From: Macrolepiota albuminosa
Taxonomy: Eukaryota > Basidiomycota > Agaricomycetes > Agaricales > Agaricaceae
Direction of reading: 5' to 3'
NCBI GenBank assembly: GCA_027475525.1
Contig: JAMWFC010000049.1
Coordinates: forward strand, 6,184,947-6,248,946
DNA: 64,000 nt
A program made the translations under genes and the position numbers. The stretch's first letter is position 1; each line of letters begins with the position of its first letter. Below the pieces are notes generated by a model that saw only the letters and a program-made list of their open reading frames with translations, was not told the origin of the DNA and searched no databases. Below are positions 11,901 to 20,140 of the stretch, in pieces.

Positions 11901-12439
11901 CTCATGGGACGGCGTGCTGATACTTCTTCATTTATGCAACTATTTTGAATTGCATGATGCACTTGCGCCTTCGGACCATGCTTGGAACGGCGATCTTCGA
12001 TCCTTTGAGGTGTCCGTAAAAAACCGGGTCCGCGCACGAAGGCTGATGTACTGGTTCTTCTCCAATCACGAACTCGAAAGCGAGTCCGATGGCAGTATCA
12101 TAACGGGTCTGCCTGCGCTTGAACACATATCGTCTTGGTTCCTGGCTATCCATGCTTGTGTACTTATGCACTACAAAAAAATCGCATGGCTGAATCATAT
12201 ACGCGGTTCCGACGCAGATACACCCCTGTCAACAACTTATATCAATATGACGGACCTGCCTGGAAGGCGTACACCCTTGTCCATCCGCATCTTGGTGCTT
12301 CTGATGTCAATCCTGCTGAATTAACATTTGCCTGGAGGGGCAGCCAATACATTATTCGCAAAGTTCCAACAGTTGACTTCCGTGAGTGTTTTCTGCATAT
12401 AAGTTCTGACATTTTTTCATACTTCCTCAGCTTATCCGT
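8918..12439 (+). pseudogene. JmjC-domain gene, 5' part (split by element A)
   Basis: The core is a cupin of the JmjC oxygenase type: GTHHYWHIDANGFAMF holds the Fe(II)-binding HxD (about 11332-11342), and KLWFVAVPK follows. After a 58 nt intron (11530-11587) comes MLIMCPCLPHAVVTPMPTIC with the distal His (11610-11612). Family members are Fe(II)/2-oxoglutarate oxygenases, often acting on chromatin; the substrate here is unknown. Upstream is a long Ser/Asp-rich region with a basic KGKRRKSARIAAKNK stretch (about 10270-10310), probably nuclear. A TGA at 9725-9727 is either nonsense or lies in a 39 nt intron (9702-9740, GTAATG...TTCAG, frame-neutral). Segments at 8918-9240 are likely 5' exons. Element A inserted in the exon at 12440; the gene resumes at 23757. 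The metal ligands look intact, so inactivation seems recent. Confidence 0.7.
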
Positions 12440-13387
12440 TGATGACGCCCAAAGTTTTGGTCAGCAACAAATGCAACTTAAAGTGTTACCGGACCAAGAG
12501 CTTGCGTTGGGCGTGCTAAAAGTAATTTGAGGAGTCCCGGGCAGGTCCCAGAGAACGTGCCTATAAAAATGAGGAAAATCGGTAACGGGGTCGGCAAGTG
12601 TCAAGCGCTAAGGTAAAGCGCCTAAGGAAAATGCGGTAAGTGAACATGGCAATGTGAGCGGCAAGAGCACGATATGCTTAGCGAAGTCTAAGCGTCGATA
12701 ATGCCTGCCGTAGTTGCAAGGCGCGAGTATGTCGAGTGTTGGCGAGCGTCTGCAACTGCCGATGAGTTTTGACGTTGCCGACCGTAGCGTAAATGAGCTC
12801 TTGAGCGTAAGTGAGACTGAAGTAAGTGGGGGAAACTCTGGTCTATTGTTCTGCTCTATGTACAAGTCGGTAAGTACTTTTATACTACAATGAGTTTGCC
12901 GTCGCCAGTGGCTAATGACGCCAGAGTGCGGTAAACTGGAAAATTTCAAAGGGGCTGCTCCAACGGTTTCCGATCCCTACCGTCCTTTGAGGACCCTTGG
13001 CGCCACCAGGCGGCAGATCGCGGTGCTAAACCATCAATCCATCACCCTTCTGTCTGTCAAAACACCTAAGCGACGTTGGGCGCCAAATCGAGACGGTAAG
13101 CGGTGTCAGACGCCAAGGTCAAACGCCAAGCTGTCCGTCAGTTTTTGATAGATCATCAAACTTCTCGCTAAGCGCTGTCGTCAGTGACTGATGCCATCTG
13201 TCAGTTGTCATTCTGTCTGCCGATCGGCGCTATCACTGATTGGATCTGCTTCTTGCCGTGCGCGGCCGTCAGAAATGGCTTAAAATAGGTAGAACGCGTG
13301 CGCTAAGTTCGGAACGAGTGCGGCAAGGTTTCCGGGGCCGGTGCCGAGCCTGCCGTTGATGCGCCTAACCTGTATAGGGTCCTATCA
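12440..13387 (-). repeat. Element A 3' LTR
   Basis: 948 bp, TGAT...ATCA ends. In element orientation it begins TGATAGGACCC at 13387, right after the polypurine tract. It lies just upstream of the antisense accessory gene, so it could supply that gene with a promoter from its reverse strand (inference). It contains about 20 copies of CGSYAA/TTRSCG, against about 2 expected by chance. Confidence 0.95.
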
Positions 13388-13400
13388 TCTCCCCCCAACT
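13388..13400 (-). other. Polypurine tract of element A
   Basis: On the minus strand AGTTGGGGGGAGA abuts the LTR start TGATAGG. This is the expected primer site for plus-strand DNA synthesis, and it fixes the element's direction as minus. Confidence 0.85.
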
Positions 13401-13556
13401 GAAAAATTGACTGTCCTCAGTCACCAAATAAGGCTACCGTTACCGCTTTTGTGACAAGTGGTCCGTGCGTTCTTGAGATTTAGTTTATAGTCCTGGCGCA
13501 TGAGTTTGGACTTCGTTTCTTCTCCCCCTTTTTACCTGGCGCTCAGAAATTAAAAT

Positions 13557-15962
13557 ATGTCCTTCCGAATTCCAACTCCGCCCCCAGTACCGTCCCGCGA
13601 GGCTCAAGACGCTGCCTCCGCATACATTGACAAGGCGAACCGCTTTATCCGGCGGATCGAGGGTGTTGGCGCCGAAGCGCCTGCAAATCTGGTCGTTGGC
13701 GTAATGAGATTATTGGAGCGGTGGTATGAGGTGCGAGTACTTGGCGTTGGGTGGGATCGGGAGATTGAGGTGCGAGAGTGGTGCCGGGCGCGGTACGTAG
13801 ACAATCGTGGCGCTGAGTGGTTAGCGCCTTTCTCCCGTTTTGTGAGTGCTTTCAGTCCTTGCCGTGTCGCTAGCTGATCGAGTTGCCAGGCGCCCCCTCC
13901 CGTCCCGACAATCGAGGACGAACTGGAGGATATTTTGTCTGGCGCCTTGCCGATGACGGTAAGCGCTCCCGCGCCTGAGTAAGTATCTCTGATTGTTATT
14001 TCTAACTTTAGCTGTGGTCTGATTTGTCTCCTAGCAGTAAGCAAGAGGTATTGGCGCCTCTCGCCAACCTTCAGGTTGATGCCGAGATGGCTGCCATTCG
14101 TGAGGAAGCGTTTGCCGAGGCGTCACGGGATGCCCAGGAAAGGCTCCAGGCGCAAGAAGGGCGCGAAGTCACTGGTGAGGAGGAGGTCGTCGGCAAGGGG
14201 AAGGCGCCTGCTACGAAAAGGCAGGAGTCCGCAGTCGCTGGGTCGAGTAAAGATTCCCGCGCCGGCAGTGCCCAGAACCCAGCACTGCCGGCAAGCAGCA
14301 TGGGTTCCCCAGTTAAGCCGGGCAAGACTTTGAAAAAGAAGGTAAGTCTCCTCCTTTCTTACTGTTGGCGACCGCTGTTCATCCTATTTCAAGTCTCGTA
14401 AGGCTGCCGCCCCTCGCTACGCGGTAAGCTCGTCGCGCCAAGGTACTTCCCCTGCTAACCAGCTAGTTGACAGGTACCAACACAAACCTCCTTTAGCGAC
14501 TCAGAGCTGAAGGGTCTGTTGGTGGCGCGACGAGATGAGGCGGTTTTAGATGAAGGATTGGAGGCGGGGGTGGTCTTGCCGGAGATGAAGGACAAGAAGA
14601 CGGCAAGTCCGGCGGCAAGACGGGAGTTCAAGGACTCCCAAGGAGCGGTAAGGGTTGTAGCTCTTCTTACCGCGTTTGTTAACACTTCTGTAGTGCGACA
14701 AGTGCTGGGCCGACAACGACCCAGAGGGGTGTTGGTACCCCACCGGTGGCCAGCCCTGCTACCGGTGCGGGACGCTAAAACGAGCTTGCACTTTGGACGG
14801 CGCCAAGAGTCGTGAACGCGGTGGGGCTCCCGACGCGGTAGTGGAGCGCACTTTCAAGCGTGCCGTACTCGTAAGAAGGGCGCGGGAGTTCGTCGAGGGG
14901 GAGAGGAAGAAGCAGGCCGCTGGCGACGCGGCCTTAATCAGCAAGAGTTCCCTGGCGCTGCCGACGCGTCAAGGGGATGAAAACGAAACGGTCGGCAATC
15001 GTGGCGCCGGAGAGCGCCAAGGGACTGCGGTCCCCACAAAACGACAAGCCCCTTCCCCCAGCAAAGGGAAGGGCAAGGCAAAGCGACCTCGGGTGGTCTC
15101 TTCACCTCCCCCCTCGCCAGCCCCTCGCGACACCGAGATGGAAGACTTGCAGAGGGCATTAGCGGCGAGTCGCCTGCCCCCTCAAGATTCCGAGGCAGGC
15201 CCAAGTGGCCTCTTGTCGCCCATCCATTTGGCGGCGAGGTCCCTTGGCGGGGGGGAGGAGGTGGGAGAGCGGGCAGCGGTTGGCGACTCGGCGCCACCAG
15301 AGGAGCGGGAAGAGGTCCCTGCAGATGTGGAGATGGAGGATGAAGAGAAGGCCGAGAAGGCGGCAACGGGAGGGACTGAGGACGCCGAGGGTGAAGAAGA
15401 AACCTTGGCGACTCAACGCGAAAACGACGAGGCGGGAACCGCGGCTAGGGAGCCAGTGGCAGAAGAGGTGGTAGAGGGCGAAGGGGCGATGGAAGAGACT
15501 TTGCGGGACTTCCCTGGCGAGTCCCAGGAGTTGCCGGCAGTGGAGCCTGCCGCCCCCTGGGTAAGTGAAGGTGACTTGGCGACGCAGCTTTGGACAAGCT
15601 CGAGTGGGCCTTCATCGTGGACCCCCCAGCCTCAGCCAAGAGTCACTGGCGACACTTACGAGTGGCTGGGGGAAGACCTCGTCTATCCGGTGGTGGCTTT
15701 GTACCCCCCTCAAGTGATAGAGCGGATGGCGACGCGTGCGGCAAGTATGCAAGCGGTACTGGGTCGCGAGCGCGAGCGGGTGCGGCAACAAATCATGGCC
15801 TCTCGCCTTCGATACGCCAATTTGACTCGTAGCATGGACGCCCTTCAAGAGTACCAGGCGGACTGCAACGAGGCGCTAGAGTGGCAGGCCCTCAACCACG
15901 TGCAAGTTGGCGATCTCTTGCCGCTCGACGACTCGATGTCGCTTTCAGAGGATGATGACTGA
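13557..15962 (+). CDS. Antisense accessory gene of element A: Zn-cluster, NLS, acidic/coiled-coil protein
   Basis: This multi-exon gene converges on pol (stop 15962; pol stop 16391). Exon 1 starts MSFRIPTPPPVPSREAQ at 13557 and ends near 13842 at GTGAGTGC. Later exons are separated by GTAAG...AG introns (near 13957-14037, 14341-14400, 14424-14472, 14648-14693). The last intron ends directly before CDKCWADNDPEGCWY and PCYRCGTLKRACT (14694-14789). The spacing C-x2-C-x8-C, then C-x2-C-x6-C resembles the Zn(2)Cys(6) binuclear cluster, with a slightly long first loop. Then follow KGKGKAKRPR (NLS-like), a long Glu-rich acidic region, and a helical C-terminus (RERERVRQQIMASRLRY) ending SLSEDDD. The layout resembles a fungal transcription factor. 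DNA binding is inferred. Exon 2-4 borders are uncertain. The last exon is open for almost 400 codons. Confidence 0.75.
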
Positions 15963-16390
15963 CGGACCTTAGGGTAGATAGGCCGTCTTGTTTATATTTT
16001 CTCTTGCCGTTTCGATATATATTTGTTTTTGCCGCCTCCTTGCCGAGTGGACGGATGAGTCTAGTAATCTGAGTTAACGCAACGGCAGAGATCAAGAAAT
16101 GTATGGCAACGAGAAAGCAAGCGGTAAGTGTTCTAAAGTAAGTTTTTAGCAAGAGGAGTAGTAGGTGTGGGACTTAGACAAATTTTTGAGAAAAGGGAAA
16201 CGCTCAGTAAATCATCATGGCGAAAAACCCTTGGCGAGAGTTGCGCAATGCGCTAAGCGTTGGCGACACGCTAGCGCTGCGACTTGACTACGTAAGGAAT
16301 TGTCTGTTGAATATAGTATGGTAAGTATCGGCAAGAAAGATAAGTAAAGTAAGTAATAGAAAGAAAGAGCTTATCAATATATATTCTTTT
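15963..16390. other. Spacer between convergent accessory gene and pol
   Basis: 428 bp between the two stops. It holds several CGSYAA-type hexamers and AT-rich stretches suitable for 3' ends of both transcripts. No ORF or structured RNA is evident. Confidence 0.5.
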
Positions 16391-19300
16391 CTAATCGTTT
16401 TCTTCTTCTTCAACTAAAGTCGGCAAGTCATCATCGTCCAATAGTTCGGTTTCTTCAAGTTCTCTCAGCTTGGTGGTGTCGATATCTAGCGCTTCAAGCG
16501 GCAAGTCGATTTGTTCTCTAGCGAGGTATGGCAATAGGCGAAAAGCGGCAACAGGTCGATGCAGTACTGAACCATCTAATTCACAGAGCACGTAAGCGCC
16601 TCCACGGTTACGAGCGATAACTACCAAAGGTCCTAGATAGCGCGGGCGCATTTTCTTGTTGTATGAGGTTTCAATTTTGGAGTTGCGCATGAGTACTAGC
16701 GCGCCCCTCGGGAAGTTGTAATCCTTGATAGTGGCGCTATGCTCGGTCTCGAATCGTAATGCTGCTTGGCGACGTGCGCTAAAGACTACCTCGTGGAGTC
16801 GCTCTAAATCCTCTTTCCTTCGTTGAAGATCAATGGCTCGTCTGGCGATAAGGTCGGTAGTCGCTAAGATGCTGTTTGGCGCAGGCTGAAGGTAGGTCGC
16901 TTCTATAATGTCGGCAGGGAGTAAAGGATGGGTGCCAGTAGCCGCGTAATAGGGAGAACAACCCATGCGCTTACGAATGGTAACTCTTTCCGACCAGAAT
17001 ACTGAATACGTCGCTTCGCTCCAACGAGATCCGTCGCCATCGACTGCCTTGAAGAGCGCTTGCCGAACGTCAAAGTGTGGTCTTTCCACCAGGCCATTGG
17101 CGCGTTTGTTGTAGCCAGATACTCGAATGTGGTGTATATTGTATTTCTTGGCGAGGTAAGTTAGCGCTTTGATGATGGGCGCACCGTTATCCGTGACGAT
17201 CTCTCTTAGCGCTCCCCAACGGCAAATGACGTCCTCAAATAGCCACTTGGCGACCGCCTCGGTATTTTCTCTTTGAAGCATTCGAAATTCAGGCCAGTGG
17301 ATTAGCGAGCAACGACCTTGAATGATGTACTTGTAGCGACCAGACTTGGGCATATGCATGGTGTCGACGTAGATTTTGCTAAAGAGTGGAGCTGGCGTTG
17401 CAACGGTTGGCGGAATGAGCACTTGGCGCGTTTGTTGGATTTGGCAGAGGTGGCAAGTGCTGATGTACCAGGCGATGTCGGCGCTAGCGTGTGGCCACCA
17501 AAATCGTTCTAGCAGAGAAGCTCGAGTAGCGTACAGACCTCTATGTCCTAGCTCGTCATGCATAGCGCGCAAGACTCGTAAGCGACCTTCTGGCTTGATG
17601 ATCAGCTTGTGAGCGCCATCTCGATTTCGTCGCCAAAGTCTGTTGTCGGTAAAGAAGAAATGTGTAGCATAGCGTATAAAGGTCGCGTATTGTTCGTCGG
17701 TAAGGCTCGCGGGTCGCTTAAGGTCTTGTAGCCATTGTTCAACGATTAACAAGCGACTGTCTTCTGCCTTTGCTTTGGCGGATCGGGGGACGGCATCGTA
17801 GGTCAGGTTTCTACTGTCTTCTCTTAGCGGATGGGGCTCTTGTACGACTTTTACTGGAGGCGAATTTTGACTGAAAATGCTTGCCGTGTAGAATGTGAGG
17901 GGTGCGCTAAAGGTCTCGGGGCGGTAAGGGACAATGGGATGTAGAAGGATGCTGGCAGGCTGTTGCCGTCGTAGTAAGGGAATTGGCTGTTGTATGAGGT
18001 GCACGAAACCATGTAAGCGGTCGATCCAGTCCTCGAAATCGCTATCAGCCTGAGGGTCCACTACCGGGTCGCCAGGCTGCCGTGGTCGCCTAGAAAGTCC
18101 ATCCGGTCCGTGGAAGGAGCTCTTGACGTGTACCAACTCAAAGTGAAACATGAGGATGGCGACTACCCACCGGTTCATGCTAGCGGACGGCTGGATATCA
18201 GGATTCTGCAGCATGCCCTTGATGTACCTAGCGTCGACTTCAACAATCAGATTCCGCACGCCAATCAAGTACATCTTTAGCGACCGGAAGGCTTTGAAGA
18301 GTCCATAGAGCTCTAGCTTAGGCTGACTGTAGCGAGACTCCCGGTCGTTTAGCGTGATCGACCCAAAGCGGTTGTAGCGTCGCTGTTTCCTGTTGTCGCT
18401 AAGGCATTGGCACAGAAAGTAACCAACGGCAATGTATGAGGTATCCACCGCCAAGATGACAGGATCGGCAGAGGTATAATCGATGGGGACTAAGGGCTTG
18501 GCATCTTGTAGGGCTTTTACCAAGTCTCGTTGAGCGGTAACCTGGTCTGGCCCATATTCGAAGGGCTCGTTAGCGCGGGTGAGTCGGTTAAGGGCATGTG
18601 CGCGATGGGCAAAGTTTTTGACGAAGATCCTGAGAACGCCAACGGTGCCAAGAAAGGCGCGAACTTCAGATAAGTCGCGGCAAGGGCCCCATCGCTCCAG
18701 GAGTGCTAAGCGAGACTCGTCGGGAACGCGACCGTCGGGAGTGCAGATGTGACCAAGGATTTTGAACCTTGGCGCGCAAAGGAGAAGTTTGTGACCGCTA
18801 AAAGTCCCACCGCTATACTTCATACGTTGGAGGACTCGATTGAGCAGCTGGAAGAAGTCCCATAGCGCTAAGCGAATGTTGGAGTTGTCGGGATGGGTCG
18901 CCGGTAAGCCGTTCACGAGTCGCCAGTCTTTGGGGCCTTTGACGCCAACGTCGTCGATGAAGCTTAGGACGTTATGCGGTATCTCGGGTTGGAGGATGAA
19001 AGTGATGTCGTCGTGGAATATGGGGACTGAGTTTGTCCAGCCCATCGGTAAGGTGACTAGGCGCAGTGCGCCAAACGGAGTTTGAAACGTAGTGAGGTCG
19101 CGGGAAGAAGGGTGGATCAAGCGCTCGTCGTAGCCAACGTAGAGATCAAGGGTGGCGCCACAGATACGCCCGGCAAAGGACTCGGCAAAGTGGTCAGGGA
19201 AAGGCGGTACGCCAGAGTGTCGTATAGTAACTCTATTCAGCGGTTCGAGACTGTGGACTATGCGGAGGTTGCCGTTCTTTTTGAGGACGCAGAACCAACG

Positions 19301-20140
19301 GGAGCGGTAAGAACTATTTGAGGGCTCGTAGACGCCAGCCTGTATCTTGGTCCTAATGATCTGGCAGACCTCGGCTTCGATCCCAGGCGGTAGCGGTCGG
19401 TTGTGCTCAGTCCACGGCACGTGAGGGATAGTCGGGATCACCACAGGCGGAAAGAAGTCTGTACGTAGGCTGCCGCGTTCTGAGTCCTCCCAAGCGAAGG
19501 CTTTGTCTTGCTTAGCGACAAGATCGGTAAGGACGTTCAACTCATCTTTGGTCAAAAATCCTGTGTCGTGCTCCTTGGCGAACTGCTGCTGGCGTTCCGC
19601 GGTAAAACGTCCTGTGGGCTGAAAGGGTGGCGGATTCGGTGATAAGGTCGGTATGTCGGCAAGAGGGTCGCCAATGATCTGGCGCTCGATTCTGAAAGTC
19701 TCGGGAGAGTGCGTAGCGATGGGTTTTGTTTTAAGCGCAACTGGCTTATATTTCTTTTTAACTTGAACCCCTTTCCTTTTGGGAGCGTTAGCTTGGTTAT
19801 ATACAGAAGTGGAAAGGGGAACTGTAGCCTGAGGAGCGGTAAGTCCAAGAACGGCAGGAGCTGAGGCCCCGGGAAGAGTAGTAAGATAAGTATCGGTAGA
19901 CGCAATATTTTGAAAAGACTCGGAAGCGGTAAGGTACAAGTAGGCAAGAGAGGAGTCGGTAATGTTTTGATTTTTCTGGGAAGGCTCTGCGTCGGTAGTG
20001 GGTAAAGTAGTTAAAACATCTTGATCAAGAAAAGCAGTAGACAAAACGGTTACAAGACCAGTTGAATGGTCATATTCCAGCGTTAGCGCCACATCTCCGT
20101 GATCTTCGCCAATCACCTCCTCGATGGTCTGTGAAAACAC
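16391..20140 (-). CDS. pol: Element A pol: reverse transcriptase, RNase H, integrase
   Basis: 1249 aa, open. Reverse transcriptase spans about residues 255-480, with motif A LDLYVGYDER (D332) and the catalytic box SFIDDVGV (D396, D397), FIDD instead of the usual YxDD. RNase H lies at about 555-640 (VILAVDTSY, D566; KLELYGLFKA, E610; VEVDARY, D636). The integrase zinc domain HHCC is at H861, H866, C896, C899. The catalytic triad is D926 (YVDTMHM), D984 (IVTDNG) and E1019 (NGLVERPHF). There is no chromodomain; the C-terminus is acidic. There is no protease here: it lies in the gag ORF. The ORF overlaps gag by 28 nt in the -1 frame, so expression probably needs a -1 shift or reinitiation. It copies and integrates the element. 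Confidence 0.95.
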   Translation of the reverse strand: MFSQTIEEVIGEDHGDVALTLEYDHSTGLVTVLSTAFLDQDVLTTLPTTDAEPSQKNQNITDSSLAYLYLTASESFQNIASTDTYLTTLPGASAPAVLGLTAPQATVPLSTSVYNQANAPKRKGVQVKKKYKPVALKTKPIATHSPETFRIERQIIGDPLADIPTLSPNPPPFQPTGRFTAERQQQFAKEHDTGFLTKDELNVLTDLVAKQDKAFAWEDSERGSLRTDFFPPVVIPTIPHVPWTEHNRPLPPGIEAEVCQIIRTKIQAGVYEPSNSSYRSRWFCVLKKNGNLRIVHSLEPLNRVTIRHSGVPPFPDHFAESFAGRICGATLDLYVGYDERLIHPSSRDLTTFQTPFGALRLVTLPMGWTNSVPIFHDDITFILQPEIPHNVLSFIDDVGVKGPKDWRLVNGLPATHPDNSNIRLALWDFFQLLNRVLQRMKYSGGTFSGHKLLLCAPRFKILGHICTPDGRVPDESRLALLERWGPCRDLSEVRAFLGTVGVLRIFVKNFAHRAHALNRLTRANEPFEYGPDQVTAQRDLVKALQDAKPLVPIDYTSADPVILAVDTSYIAVGYFLCQCLSDNRKQRRYNRFGSITLNDRESRYSQPKLELYGLFKAFRSLKMYLIGVRNLIVEVDARYIKGMLQNPDIQPSASMNRWVVAILMFHFELVHVKSSFHGPDGLSRRPRQPGDPVVDPQADSDFEDWIDRLHGFVHLIQQPIPLLRRQQPASILLHPIVPYRPETFSAPLTFYTASIFSQNSPPVKVVQEPHPLREDSRNLTYDAVPRSAKAKAEDSRLLIVEQWLQDLKRPASLTDEQYATFIRYATHFFFTDNRLWRRNRDGAHKLIIKPEGRLRVLRAMHDELGHRGLYATRASLLERFWWPHASADIAWYISTCHLCQIQQTRQVLIPPTVATPAPLFSKIYVDTMHMPKSGRYKYIIQGRCSLIHWPEFRMLQRENTEAVAKWLFEDVICRWGALREIVTDNGAPIIKALTYLAKKYNIHHIRVSGYNKRANGLVERPHFDVRQALFKAVDGDGSRWSEATYSVFWSERVTIRKRMGCSPYYAATGTHPLLPADIIEATYLQPAPNSILATTDLIARRAIDLQRRKEDLERLHEVVFSARRQAALRFETEHSATIKDYNFPRGALVLMRNSKIETSYNKKMRPRYLGPLVVIARNRGGAYVLCELDGSVLHRPVAAFRLLPYLAREQIDLPLEALDIDTTKLRELEETELLDDDDLPTLVEEEEND

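Noticed and set aside
13424..13433. CCAAATAAGG, a perfect CArg-box (MADS) match just upstream of the antisense gene of element A
   Set aside because: A single short match near an AT-rich stretch can occur by chance; no supporting second site or conserved position in element B.
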